The notes below the pieces were generated by a model that was not told the DNA's origin, made no database searches, and saw nothing but the letters and a program-made list of their open reading frames with translations. This document shows, piece by piece, positions 41,360-50,502 of a stretch of 64,000 bases of DNA. Each line of letters opens with the position of its first letter. The first letter of the stretch is position 1. The position numbers were made by a program, and so were the translations under genes. This DNA is from JAVJUV01 sp047314965 (GTDB lineage Bacteria > Pseudomonadota > Alphaproteobacteria > Rhodobacterales > Rhodobacteraceae), in NCBI RefSeq assembly GCF_047314965.1, contig NZ_JBLBVK010000052.1, positions 1-64,000 of the forward strand. The letters are read 5' to 3'.

Positions 41360-42286
41360 ATGCGCATCCATCGTGACACACGCTATCTGACAGACGCCGA
41401 CAAGGGCGCGACCGCCGCGATCGGCAATTTCGACGGCGTTCACCTCGGCCATCAGGCCATTCTCAGGATCGCAGCCCAAGCCGCCGCCGCCCCTCTCGGC
41501 GTCGTCACCTTCGAGCCGCACCCCCGCGAATACTTCGCACCCGATGCTCCGCCCTTCCGGCTGATGAACCCCGAAGCCAAGGCCCATCGCCTTGAATCCC
41601 TTGGGGTTCAACACCTCTACGAACTGCCATTCAACGCCCGCCTTGCGGCGCTCACGCCTGAAGAGTTCGCACGCGACATCATCGCCGAACAGCTTGGCCT
41701 CGCCCATGTGACGGTAGGAGCAGACTTCTGTTTCGGCAGAGGTCGCAAAGGCACCACCGAGATGCTGCAGGACTTCGGCGGGCGCTACGGATTCGGCGTC
41801 ACGATCGCGAAACTCATCGGCGACGGCCCGGCCATTTCATCCACCCGCATCCGCGAAGCCCTCTCCGAAGGTCGCCCCGAGGACGCCGCAAAAATGCTCG
41901 GGCACCTTCACCGCATCGAGGGCGCTGTCATCCGGGGAGACCAGAGGGGTCGGGATCTGGGCTATCCCACCGCGAACATGTCCATCGACGGGCTCCATCC
42001 ACCGAAATTCGGCGTCTACGCCGTGCGCGTCCGGGTTCAGTCGGGCGACCACCAAGGCGACTACGACGGTGTCGCCTCGATCGGTGTGCGGCCGATGTTC
42101 GGCGAGAACCGCCCCAACTGCGAAAGCCACATCTTCGACTTCAAGGGCGACCTCTATGGCACCCATCTGTCCGTGGCCCTCGTGGCCTATCTGCGGCCCG
42201 AAGCAAAGTTCGATAGCATAGACGCCCTTATCACCCAGATGGACGCCGACAGCGCCCGCGCGAGAGAAATCCTATCGGGCGACTGA
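41360..42286 (+). CDS. ribF: Bifunctional riboflavin kinase / FAD synthetase
   Basis: 308 residues. The N-terminal nucleotidyltransferase domain makes FAD (AIGNFDGVHLGHQAIL, LGVVTFEPHPREYF, FSRE-like ISSTRIREALSEG) and the C-terminal domain phosphorylates riboflavin (GRDLGYPTANM, GVYAVRV, SIGVRPMFG, ESHIFDF). Full length. FAD from this enzyme serves proteins such as the FAD dehydrogenase at 5134 and PutA. Confidence 0.96.
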   Translation: MRIHRDTRYLTDADKGATAAIGNFDGVHLGHQAILRIAAQAAAAPLGVVTFEPHPREYFAPDAPPFRLMNPEAKAHRLESLGVQHLYELPFNARLAALTPEEFARDIIAEQLGLAHVTVGADFCFGRGRKGTTEMLQDFGGRYGFGVTIAKLIGDGPAISSTRIREALSEGRPEDAAKMLGHLHRIEGAVIRGDQRGRDLGYPTANMSIDGLHPPKFGVYAVRVRVQSGDHQGDYDGVASIGVRPMFGENRPNCESHIFDFKGDLYGTHLSVALVAYLRPEAKFDSIDALITQMDADSARAREILSGD

Positions 42287-42351
42287 CCATTTTCTTGCCG
42301 TTTTCGGAGGCTAGGGCTCACCTGTTCATGTTTTGAATCGGAAGGATCGAC

Positions 42352-43017
42352 TTGATTTTTTTTTCATCTGTCGCGCTTCTGGTGGATGGCGACAACATTT
42401 CGTCCCAGTTGGCCGGACAAATCCTGAGAAGGACGGCTGACCTTGGCCCCCACCAGATCCGCCGCGTTTATTGTAACTGCTACTCGGTCGGAAGCTGGTC
42501 CTCCGCCTCGAGTTTCCGGACGATCCTGTCAGGTTCAGGCAAAAACGGAAGCGACCTTGTACTCTCGATCGAGGCTATGACCTTCGCCTTGCTGGATAAC
42601 GTCCCGGCATTCGCGATCGCTAGTTCGGATCGCGACTTTTCGCATCTTGCTCATGCGCTCAGGGAGATGGGTCGCCATGTTGTCGGGTTGGGTGAAGAAA
42701 AGACGCCTAAGGACTTCCGCCATGCATGCTCAAAGTTCATCCCACTGACGCCGCCCGTTGCCAAGGTTGCCGAGGCTGAATTGTCGGAACTCGACCGGCA
42801 GATCAGGGATGCAATATTGGAGATGCAGCAAGTAAAGACAGGCGCGCTCGTCACCAGACTAAACGAAGTCATGCGAACGAGATTTCAGGTAATGATTAGC
42901 AAGGAAAAGGAGAGGAAATGGGCAAAATATCTAAAAGAACGCCCGAACCTCTATGCCCTGTCTGGCGAGGGCAAGGAACTTCGTGTTAGCGTTGCATCGG
43001 GGACAGACGACAGCTGA
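42352..43017 (+). CDS. NYN-domain (LabA/DUF88-like) protein
   Basis: 221 residues from a TTG start preceded by GGAAGGA. The NYN nuclease-like fold shows VALLVDGDNIS (residues 7-17), then IRRVYCNCYSVGSW, DLVLSIEAMTFAL, AFAIASSDRDFSHLAHALREMGRHVVGLGE and the acidic residues expected for RNA cleavage. The C-terminus (about 135-221) resembles an OST-HTH/LOTUS RNA-binding domain. The start codon is directly followed by a run of nine T bases. It is lower in GC than its neighbours, which suggests acquisition. Confidence 0.8.
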   Translation: MIFFSSVALLVDGDNISSQLAGQILRRTADLGPHQIRRVYCNCYSVGSWSSASSFRTILSGSGKNGSDLVLSIEAMTFALLDNVPAFAIASSDRDFSHLAHALREMGRHVVGLGEEKTPKDFRHACSKFIPLTPPVAKVAEAELSELDRQIRDAILEMQQVKTGALVTRLNEVMRTRFQVMISKEKERKWAKYLKERPNLYALSGEGKELRVSVASGTDDS

Positions 43018-43059
43018 CCCCTCTTCCCCTTCCCGCTCCTTTCCTCCAAACCTCTCCCC

Positions 43060-43527
43060 ATGAAAGACCCGATCGACCGCTCCGGCCTCCGCGACCTCTA
43101 CTGGGAACGCGTGCCGCTCAAGAATATGACGAAGCGCGAGTGGGAAGCGCTCTGCGACGGCTGCGGCAAGTGCTGTCTCAACAAGCTCGAAGACCCCGAC
43201 ACGCAGGAAATAGCCTTCACCCGCGTCGCCTGCCGGCTGCTCGACGGCGAAACCTGCCGGTGCGCGCAATATGACATCCGGCTGCAATTCGTTCCCGAAT
43301 GCGTTGTCCTGACCCCGCAGAACATCTCTGACATCGCCTACTGGATGCCATCGACCTGCGCCTACCGCCTTCTCTACGAGGGCAAGCCGCTCTACGACTG
43401 GCACCCGCTTGTCTCCGGCGACCCGAACACGATCCACGAGGCCGGCATGTCCGTCAAAGGCTGGACGGTGCCCGAGTTCGAGGTTCCAGAGGACGAGTGG
43501 GAAGAACATATCATCGAGGATCTCTGA
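43060..43527 (+). CDS. YcgN-family cysteine-cluster protein
   Basis: 155 residues. The metal-binding N-terminus is LCDGCGKCCLNKLEDPD with further Cys in ACRLLDGETCRCAQYDIR and CAYRLL. The family (UPF0260/YcgN) is conserved in proteobacteria and has no clear function beyond a likely metal or Fe-S site. It ends in ...DL followed by TGATG, so its stop overlaps the start of the aldolase gene. Confidence 0.85.
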   Translation: MKDPIDRSGLRDLYWERVPLKNMTKREWEALCDGCGKCCLNKLEDPDTQEIAFTRVACRLLDGETCRCAQYDIRLQFVPECVVLTPQNISDIAYWMPSTCAYRLLYEGKPLYDWHPLVSGDPNTIHEAGMSVKGWTVPEFEVPEDEWEEHIIEDL

Positions 43528-44576
43528 TGCAGTTCGCTTCTGACAATGCTGGCCCCGTCCACCCGAAGATCATGGAGGCGCTCGCCGCCGCCAACGAGGG
43601 CTGGGCTATCGGATATGGCAACGATCCTCTCACCGAACGCGCCATCCAACGCATCCGGGACGCCTTCGAAGCCCCGGACGCCGGCGTCTATCTCACCGCG
43701 ACAGGCACCGCCTGCAACTCGATCCTGCTCGCGACCATGGCCAAGCCCTACGAAATCATTTTCTGCACCCCCGAAGCCCATATCGTCGAGGACGAATGCA
43801 ACGCTCCCGAGTTCTACACGGGTGGCGCGAAGCTCTCACTGATCGCCAGCAGAGACGGTCGGATCGATCCCGGCGCACTCGACGCCGAGATGGCAAAGCG
43901 CGGTGCATGGGGCGTGCAGGGCCCCCAGCCCGGCGCGGTCTCGATCACCAACGTCACTGAACGTGGCACGCTCTACACGACCGATTATATCCGAGAGATA
44001 TCCGACATCACACACCGCCACGGTTCCAAGCTGCACCTCGACGGCGCCCGCTTCGCCAATGCCTGCGCCGCTCTTGCGTGCACGCCGGCCGAGATGACCT
44101 GGAAGGCCGGCGTCGACGCCGTCAGCTTCGGCGGCACAAAGAACGGCTGCATGGGCGTCGAGGCGGCGGTCATCTTCGACCCTGCGACCGCCTGGGACTT
44201 CGAACTGCGCCGCAAGCGCGGCGGCCATCTCTTTTCGAAGCACCGTTACCTTTCCGCCCAGATGGACGCGTATCTGACCGACGACCTCTGGCTGGATCTC
44301 GGCCGGTCAGCCAATACAGCGGCCGGAAAACTCGCCAGCGCCCTGAAGCAATGCCGCGACGTAACCTTCCGTTGGGAACCTCAAGCCAACATGATGTTCG
44401 TCGATATGCCACGCTCGATCCACCGCCGGCTCAAGAACGCCGGTGCGGTCTACTACGTCTGGGAAGGTACGCTTGATGGTGATCCCTCAGGCACCGCCAC
44501 CGCCCGTCTCGTGACCGACTGGTCCTGCCCCGATCGGGCAATCGACGACTTCGTCAGGCTTGTCTCGGGCGATTGA
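43527..44576 (+). CDS. Low-specificity L-threonine aldolase
   Basis: 349 residues from the ATG at 43527 (TGATG overlap with the upstream stop). Fold type I PLP enzyme: SDNAGPVHPKIMEAL, the aromatic-stacking His85 in TPEAHIVEDE, LHLDGARFANAC and the PLP Lys205 in FGGTKNG. It splits L-threonine or L-allo-threonine into glycine and acetaldehyde. Similarity covers the whole family length. Confidence 0.93.
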   Translation: MQFASDNAGPVHPKIMEALAAANEGWAIGYGNDPLTERAIQRIRDAFEAPDAGVYLTATGTACNSILLATMAKPYEIIFCTPEAHIVEDECNAPEFYTGGAKLSLIASRDGRIDPGALDAEMAKRGAWGVQGPQPGAVSITNVTERGTLYTTDYIREISDITHRHGSKLHLDGARFANACAALACTPAEMTWKAGVDAVSFGGTKNGCMGVEAAVIFDPATAWDFELRRKRGGHLFSKHRYLSAQMDAYLTDDLWLDLGRSANTAAGKLASALKQCRDVTFRWEPQANMMFVDMPRSIHRRLKNAGAVYYVWEGTLDGDPSGTATARLVTDWSCPDRAIDDFVRLVSGD

Positions 44577-44614
44577 TATTGCATGTCACGAGAATCAGGC
44601 CCCATTCTTTTGTC

Positions 44615-45127
44615 ATGAAATACTTTGCTTTCATTCCGCTTCTCGCCCTGGCCGCCTGCGCCACGTTGTCCGAAGATCAATGCCGCAACGCCGACTGGGG
44701 AGCGATCGGCCGCGAGGACGGCGCGAACGGGCGCACCCCCGATTTCATCGAGAAACACGCGAAAGCCTGCAACCAGTACGGCATCGCGCCGGTGCGCGCT
44801 GAATGGGAGAAAGGCCGCCAGGCGGGCCTGCCTCTGTACTGTCAGCCGGCTCGCGCCTGGGAGGAAGGCGCCGACGGCCACCGCCTTTCGCCAGTGTGTC
44901 CCGCGACGGGGCTCGAGGAACTCGAGCGCGCCAATTTTCGCGGTCTGACCTACCACCGGATCGGTCAGGACATCGACGAGGCCGAGCGCGAGATCACCCG
45001 GATCAACGCCGAAATCGCCTCTCTGGCCCCTGACGACCCGGCTCGCGTCCTGCTGGCTTCCGAGCGCGCGAGACTGCGCCTCGAGATCACCATGCTCCGC
45101 GCCGAACGGGCGCTCTATCGCTACTGA
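44615..45127 (+). CDS. DUF2799-type lipoprotein
   Basis: 170 residues. Lipoprotein signal MKYFAFIPLLALAACATLSE puts the lipidated Cys at 15. The mature part (NADWGAIGREDGANGRTPDFIEKHAKACNQYGIAPVRAEWEKGRQAGLPLYC) is the DUF2799 pattern with GRxDG and Cys residues, then a C-terminal coiled coil (EAEREITRINAEIASLAPDD). Function unknown. Confidence 0.75.
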   Translation: MKYFAFIPLLALAACATLSEDQCRNADWGAIGREDGANGRTPDFIEKHAKACNQYGIAPVRAEWEKGRQAGLPLYCQPARAWEEGADGHRLSPVCPATGLEELERANFRGLTYHRIGQDIDEAEREITRINAEIASLAPDDPARVLLASERARLRLEITMLRAERALYRY

Positions 45128-45131
45128 GAAG

Positions 45132-45217
45132 TGGTACGGGCGGCCGGACTTGAACCGGCACGGGCTTGCGCCCCAGAGATTTTAAGTCTCATGCGTCTAC
45201 CATTCCGCCACGCCCGC
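45132..45217 (-). tRNA. tRNA-Leu(UAA)
   Basis: 86 nt on the minus strand with a long variable arm. Acceptor GCGGGCG/CGCCCGT (one G-U), anticodon loop CTTAAAA (anticodon TAA), T arm CGGTTCAAGTCCG and an encoded CCA. Confidence 0.93.
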
Positions 45218-45270
45218 GTGAGGATGTGGTCGTGATTAGGCAGAAGGCCGTCGCATCGCAAGCCCCACGC

Positions 45271-45813
45271 TCAGAGATCTTCGCCTTTCGGCTCGACCAG
45301 ATAGCCGCGTTCGGGCAGCCAGGGGTTCAGTTTCAACGCGGCGCGCAGCACCTCCTGGGCCTCATCGTGCCGTCCCAGCCCCATAAGGGTCAGCGCTTTT
45401 CCAGACATTGCTGCGAAATGGGTCGGATGACGTTCCAGGGCCTTGTCGAGATCCACGAGCGCCGCCGCGAAATCTTCTCGCAGGAAATTCACGAAGGCCC
45501 TCTGGTTGTACCCCTCCGCATATTCCGGGCAGTACTCCACCAGCCTGTCGAGAGCTTCGAGCGCAGCCAGAAAATCCCAGGACGATCGCGCCGACATTCC
45601 GCGATCCAGAAGGGATTGCGCCGGTTCGTCAGGCGCCTTGGTCCAGAGCGACCAGAGTTCGCTCGAGACTGTCCGCGCCGCCATCTCGTTCTCGGCTTCC
45701 TGGATATGTGCCAGAAGCCGCGCTTCCTCTTCCGAAATATCGTGGGGAGACGGACAGTCCGCGTAAGCCGCCTGCGCCGCAAAAAGAACAATCGCTGAGA
45801 TCAGGGTTCGCAT
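45271..45813 (-). CDS. TPR-repeat exported protein
   Basis: 180 residues from the ATG at 45813. Signal peptide MRTLISAIVLFAAQAAYADC (exported), then tetratricopeptide-type helices (ALEALDRLVEYCPEYAEGYNQRAFVNFLREDFAAALVDLDKALERHPTHFAAMSGKALTLMGLGRHDEAQEVLRAALKLNPWLPE). Two or three TPR units. Partner unknown. It lies 32 bp after the Lrp gene stop. Confidence 0.78.
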   Translation of the reverse strand: MRTLISAIVLFAAQAAYADCPSPHDISEEEARLLAHIQEAENEMAARTVSSELWSLWTKAPDEPAQSLLDRGMSARSSWDFLAALEALDRLVEYCPEYAEGYNQRAFVNFLREDFAAALVDLDKALERHPTHFAAMSGKALTLMGLGRHDEAQEVLRAALKLNPWLPERGYLVEPKGEDL

Positions 45814-45845
45814 GCCGCATTCTGGACAGGACATATTTTGGTCCG

Positions 45846-46316
45846 TCAAGTAACGATTCCGACATCCTTGACCGCCTGCATTACCACATGGGTGGACGTG
45901 TGCGAGACATGCGGCAGGCTCGACACCCGCTCTCCCAACACCTCTCGATACCGCGCCATGTCGCGCGTCCTGATCTTGAGCAGATAGTCGAACGCGCCCG
46001 CGATCATGTGGCACTCTTCCACCTCACCCACTTCCGCGACGGCGTCATTGAACGCTGCCAACGCCTTTTCGCGCGTATCGTTCAGCTTCACCTCGACGAA
46101 GGCCACGTGATCCAGCCCAAGTTTGACAGGGTCCAGCATGGCGCGATACCCGCGAATGACCCCCTGCTCCTCCAGCCGCTTCAGCCGGGCCTGCACCGGA
46201 GTTTTAGATAGACCCACGCGTCGCGCCAGTTCGGCCACGGAGAGACGGGCATCCGACGCCAATTCCGCCAGCAGCCTTTTGTCCGCCCTGTCCAGCTCAA
46301 TCCGATCGTCTGACAT
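45846..46316 (-). CDS. Lrp/AsnC-family regulator, probable PutR
   Basis: 156 residues from the ATG at 46316; an earlier in-frame ATG at 46355 sits 9 bp from the operator palindrome and so is less likely. HTH LDRADKRLLAELASDARLSVAELARRVGLSKTPVQARLKRLEEQGVIRGYRAML, then RAM ligand domain GLDHVAFVEVKLND...ECHMIAGAFDYLLKIRTRDMARY. It is divergent from putA and shares its control region, as with PutR activators of proline use. Confidence 0.85.
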   Translation of the reverse strand: MSDDRIELDRADKRLLAELASDARLSVAELARRVGLSKTPVQARLKRLEEQGVIRGYRAMLDPVKLGLDHVAFVEVKLNDTREKALAAFNDAVAEVGEVEECHMIAGAFDYLLKIRTRDMARYREVLGERVSSLPHVSHTSTHVVMQAVKDVGIVT

Positions 46317-46363
46317 GTTTTTGACCCACGCTTTGGTACTTTCGACGTTATCCATTTCACAAA

Positions 46364-46380
46364 TTGGGCAAAACGCCCAA
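46364..46380. promoter_or_regulatory. Lrp-family operator between the regulator and putA
   Basis: TTGGGCAAAACGCCCAA is a perfect 6+6 inverted repeat (TTGGGC / GCCCAA) with a 5-bp spacer. It lies in the short gap between the divergent genes, 24 bp before the putA start. Confidence 0.6.
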
Positions 46381-46403
46381 CAAAATCAGAGTATGCTTGC
46401 CGT

Positions 46404-49400
46404 ATGACCTCACACGATCGACCAATGATGAAAAAATACGCCTCCGAAGCAGCGCTGATTGCCCGTTTGAAGAATGAAGCAGCTCTCAGCACGGATGACC
46501 GTGCACGCATCTCGGCGCGAGGTGCGGATCTGGTGCGTGCCATCCGCAGCACGGGAAAGCCCGGCCTGATGGAAGTCTTCCTTGCAGAATACGGCCTCTC
46601 GACAGAGGAAGGCATCGCGCTGATGTGTCTGGCCGAGGCGCTTCTCCGCGTTCCCGACGCCGAGACCATCGACGCGCTTATCGAGGACAAGATCGCGCCC
46701 TCGGACTGGGGCAAGCATCTGGGCCATTCCTCGTCTTCGCTCGTGAACGCATCGACATGGGCGCTTATGCTCACCGGTCGGGTACTCGACGACGAGGAGC
46801 CGGGCATCACCGGCATCCTGCGCGGTGCGGTCAAACGGTTGGGCGAACCGGTCATCCGCGCGGCCGCAAAGCAGGCGATGCGCGAAATGGGCCAGCAATT
46901 CGTCTTGGGACAAACGATGGACAGCGCCCTCGCCCGTGCATCCAGGATGGAAGCGAAAGGCTATACCTACAGCTACGACATGCTGGGCGAGGCCGCTCGC
47001 ACAGACGCCGACGCGCTCCGCTATCTCAAGGCCTATTCCGAAGCGATCCGAACCATCGCCTCTGCAGCCAAGGGCAACGACATCCGCACCCGACCGGGGA
47101 TCTCGGTTAAGCTCTCGGCGATCCATCCCTGTTACGACGTCATGCAGAAGGATCGGGTCATTCGCGAACTCGTTCCCCGCCTGCAGACATTGCTCCGCGC
47201 TGCAGCCAAGGCGGATATCGGATTGAATATCGACGCGGAAGAGGCTGACAGGCTAGAACTTTCTCTCGACGTTATCCAAGCCGCCATCGCCGATCCCGAA
47301 CTGGCTAGCTGGGACGGATTCGGTGTCGTGGTCCAGGCCTACGGTCTGCGTGCAGGCGACGTCATCGATCATCTCTACGGGCTGGCCGAGACACACGACC
47401 GAAATCTGATGGTGCGCCTCGTCAAGGGCGCGTACTGGGACACCGAGATCAAGCTGGCCCAGGTTCAGGGCATGGACAGCTTTCCGGTCTTTACAAGCAA
47501 ACCAGCAACGGACGTCTCCTACATCGCGAACGCCCGTAAACTTCTTGGAATGACGGATCGCATCTATCCCCAGTTCGCCACGCACAACGCCCATACCGTC
47601 GCAGCCATTCTGCACATGAGCGACGACAAGCAAGCTTTTGAATTTCAGCGTCTTCATGGGATGGGTGAGCGGCTGCACGACATCGTGCACGAGCGCGAGA
47701 AATCCCGCTGTCGCATCTACGCGCCGGTCGGAGCACACCGGGATCTTCTTGCCTATCTCGTGCGCCGACTGCTGGAAAACGGGGCGAACTCGAGCTTCGT
47801 GAACCAGGTCGTCGACGAGGCGGTACCGCCAGAGGCCGTGGCTGCCGATCCGTTCGAAGCGCTCTCCAAAGGACAAAAGGTTGTCACTGGCTCCGATCTG
47901 TTCCAGCCCGACCGCCGCAACTCTACCGGCTGGGATCTGGCCGACACTGAAACTCTTGAACGGTTCGATGCGATCCGAACGCCCTTCCGACAGTCACGGT
48001 TCAAAGCCGCGCCACGGATAGCAGGCGTCGCGCCGGACGGCGAAGCGCAGGACCTTAGGAACCCGGCCCAACCTGATGATATCGCAGGCACGGTTTGGTT
48101 ATCCACAGCCGGGCACGTCGAAGTCGCCCTGTCAAACGCAACTCCCTGGAAAGCCTCGGCGAATGAGCGCAGCCGTGTTCTGAACCACGCGGCGGACCTC
48201 TATGAAGAGAACGCCGGCGAGATCTTCGCCATTCTCGCCCGCGAAGCCGGCAAGACCCCAGTGGACGCGGTGGGCGAGTTGCGCGAAGCCGTGGATTTCC
48301 TCCGCTACTATGCCACTCGTACCGCCGAGTGCGGCGACGCAGTCGGCATAGTCACCTGCATCAGCCCGTGGAACTTCCCGCTCGCCATCTTCACCGGCCA
48401 GATAGCCGGAGCCCTCGCCGCTGGCTGCGGCGTGTTGGCCAAGCCCGCCGAGCAAACGCCGCTGATCGCCGATCTGGGTGTTCGGTTGATGCACGAGGCC
48501 GGCGTTCCGGCGGCATCGCTCCAGTTCCTGCCCGGCGACGGCGCAACGGTCGGCGCGGCGCTCACCTCTGACCCCCGTGTCGATTCCGTCGCCTTTACCG
48601 GCTCCACCGAAACCGCCCGCCTGATCCGAGGCGCCATGTCCAGGCACATGCGCCCCGGCGCACCGCTGGTCGCGGAAACCGGCGGCCTGAACGCCATGAT
48701 TGTCGATTCGACCGCTCTCTTGGAACAGGCCGTGCGCGATGTGATCGCGTCGGCGTTCCAATCCGCCGGTCAGCGCTGCTCGGCCCTTCGCTGCCTCTAC
48801 GTGCAGGAAGACATCGCCTCCGCATTCCGAGAGATGCTCTTCGGCGCGATGGACGAACTGACCCTTGGCGATCCGTGGCAACTATCGACCAGCATGGGTC
48901 CCGTAATCGACATCGAAGCGCGCGATGCCATCCTGTCTTACCTCTCGCGCCAAAAGATCACGAAGCAACTCGCCGCACCGGAAGCCGGTTTGTTCGTTCC
49001 GCCAACCGTCGTGGAAGTGCCCGGCATCACGGCGCTCGAGCGCGAAGTTTTCGGCCCCGTCCTGCATATCGCCACCTATCGGGCCGACGAGATCGGCAAG
49101 GTTATTTCGGACATAAATGGAACGGGTTACGGGCTGACCTTCGGACTCCACACGCGGATAGACAGCCGCGTGCAGGAGATCGTCGAACAAATCCACTGCG
49201 GAAATGTCTACGTGAACCGGAACCAGATCGGCGCGGTCGTCGGTTCGCAGCCCTTCGGCGGCGAAGGCCTGTCCGGCACCGGCCCCAAGGCGGGCGGCCC
49301 GGCCTATCCGCTGCGTTTTTGCCGATCCGGAGATATCCCGGACATACCGGTCCGTGAAATGCCCGGCCCAACAGGCGAGACCAACCGCCTCAGCCTCCAT

Positions 49401-49736
49401 ACACGCACCCCGCTCCTCTGCCTCGGCCCTGGCTCCGAAACCGCGTGTGCGCAGGCGGACGCCGTGATCGCGCTTGGCGGACAAGCCGAGATCGCGACCG
49501 ATCTCCAGCCCGACGCTCTGACCACTCGGGACGCGTTCGGCGGTGCGCTTTGGTGGGGGAGCGAGGACCTGGCCCGCGCCTATTCACAAGCGCTGTCCCG
49601 TCGCGACGGCCCGATCCTTCCGCTTCTCACAGACGCCCCACGCCGCTTCGAAGTCCTGCACGAACGGCACCTATGCGTCGATACAACCGCCTCAGGCGGG
49701 AATGCAGAACTTCTCGCCGCCGTCTCAGGCGCTTGA
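46404..49736 (+). CDS. putA: Bifunctional proline dehydrogenase / L-glutamate gamma-semialdehyde dehydrogenase
   Basis: 1110 residues. It oxidises proline to P5C with FAD and then glutamate semialdehyde to glutamate with NAD. N-terminal PRODH domain (YSYDMLGEAARTDADA..., RPGISVKLSAIHP, ATHNAHTVAAIL, FEFQRLHGMG, RVYAPVG-like), C-terminal ALDH domain with GIVTCISPWNFPLAIFTGQIAGAL, FTGSTETARL, ETGGLNAMIVDS and catalytic Cys792 in SAGQRCSALR. There is no N-terminal ribbon-helix-helix, so unlike E. coli PutA it does not regulate itself; the Lrp protein next door probably does. Confidence 0.97.
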   Translation: MTSHDRPMMKKYASEAALIARLKNEAALSTDDRARISARGADLVRAIRSTGKPGLMEVFLAEYGLSTEEGIALMCLAEALLRVPDAETIDALIEDKIAPSDWGKHLGHSSSSLVNASTWALMLTGRVLDDEEPGITGILRGAVKRLGEPVIRAAAKQAMREMGQQFVLGQTMDSALARASRMEAKGYTYSYDMLGEAARTDADALRYLKAYSEAIRTIASAAKGNDIRTRPGISVKLSAIHPCYDVMQKDRVIRELVPRLQTLLRAAAKADIGLNIDAEEADRLELSLDVIQAAIADPELASWDGFGVVVQAYGLRAGDVIDHLYGLAETHDRNLMVRLVKGAYWDTEIKLAQVQGMDSFPVFTSKPATDVSYIANARKLLGMTDRIYPQFATHNAHTVAAILHMSDDKQAFEFQRLHGMGERLHDIVHEREKSRCRIYAPVGAHRDLLAYLVRRLLENGANSSFVNQVVDEAVPPEAVAADPFEALSKGQKVVTGSDLFQPDRRNSTGWDLADTETLERFDAIRTPFRQSRFKAAPRIAGVAPDGEAQDLRNPAQPDDIAGTVWLSTAGHVEVALSNATPWKASANERSRVLNHAADLYEENAGEIFAILAREAGKTPVDAVGELREAVDFLRYYATRTAECGDAVGIVTCISPWNFPLAIFTGQIAGALAAGCGVLAKPAEQTPLIADLGVRLMHEAGVPAASLQFLPGDGATVGAALTSDPRVDSVAFTGSTETARLIRGAMSRHMRPGAPLVAETGGLNAMIVDSTALLEQAVRDVIASAFQSAGQRCSALRCLYVQEDIASAFREMLFGAMDELTLGDPWQLSTSMGPVIDIEARDAILSYLSRQKITKQLAAPEAGLFVPPTVVEVPGITALEREVFGPVLHIATYRADEIGKVISDINGTGYGLTFGLHTRIDSRVQEIVEQIHCGNVYVNRNQIGAVVGSQPFGGEGLSGTGPKAGGPAYPLRFCRSGDIPDIPVREMPGPTGETNRLSLHTRTPLLCLGPGSETACAQADAVIALGGQAEIATDLQPDALTTRDAFGGALWWGSEDLARAYSQALSRRDGPILPLLTDAPRRFEVLHERHLCVDTTASGGNAELLAAVSGA

Positions 49737-49767
49737 CCTTTCGCAAAGAACCGGGTCGGGTACGCCC

Positions 49768-50502
49768 ATGTTTCCGATCCGCGATCACAATCCATCCGGC
49801 CGTACGCCCTATGTGACCTGGGCCCTGATCGTACTCAACGTGGGCTTGTTCATCAGCTACACGGCTGCCTTTCCAAACGAAACCCAACTCGCCCGTTTCT
49901 ACTTCGAATGGGGTCTCGTCCCGCGGATTTCCGCGCCGGAAACCTTCGTGACCTCCATGTTTCTCCATGGTGGCTTCATGCACCTGGCAGGCAACATGCT
50001 CTTCCTCTGGGTCTTCGGGGACAATCTGGAAGACCAGATGGGCCACGTCGGCTTCCTGCTCTTCTACCTGGCTGGAGGGCTGGCTGCGGCCTTCGCGCAA
50101 ATCGCATCGGACCCTGACAGCACCGTACCGATGATCGGCGCCTCGGGGGCAATCGCCGGCGTGATGGGCGGCTATCTCCTTTTGTTCCCGAAGGCGCGCG
50201 TCGATATTCTGATCATCATCGTCATCATCTTCCGCATCATTCCCGTACCGGCATGGATCGTCCTGTCGGCATGGTTCGGGCTGCAATTGCTGCAGGGCTC
50301 GATCGCCCCCGCAGAGGGTGGCGGCGTCGCCTACTGGGCCCACGCGGGCGGCTTTGCCGCCGGATTGCTTCTGACAGTGCCGCTCTGGCGCAAACGCGGA
50401 GGTGTCGCGTTCTGGCGCCGCACCCACGGTCACCCGCCCAACCCGGAGGCGCAATACCGAACCGTACCGTCACGGGTACCGGTCGTGCGCCGTCGTCGCT
50501 GA
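49768..50502 (+). CDS. Rhomboid intramembrane serine protease
   Basis: 244 residues from the ATG at 49768, 31 bp after putA. Six membrane segments. Catalytic dyad Ser126 in GASGAIAGVMGG and His192 in YWAHAGGFAAG; the HxxxN segment FLHGGFMHLAGNMLFLWVFGDNLED is also present. It cuts transmembrane helices of unknown substrate proteins. The C-terminus is basic and ends in RRRR. Confidence 0.93.
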   Translation: MFPIRDHNPSGRTPYVTWALIVLNVGLFISYTAAFPNETQLARFYFEWGLVPRISAPETFVTSMFLHGGFMHLAGNMLFLWVFGDNLEDQMGHVGFLLFYLAGGLAAAFAQIASDPDSTVPMIGASGAIAGVMGGYLLLFPKARVDILIIIVIIFRIIPVPAWIVLSAWFGLQLLQGSIAPAEGGGVAYWAHAGGFAAGLLLTVPLWRKRGGVAFWRRTHGHPPNPEAQYRTVPSRVPVVRRRR

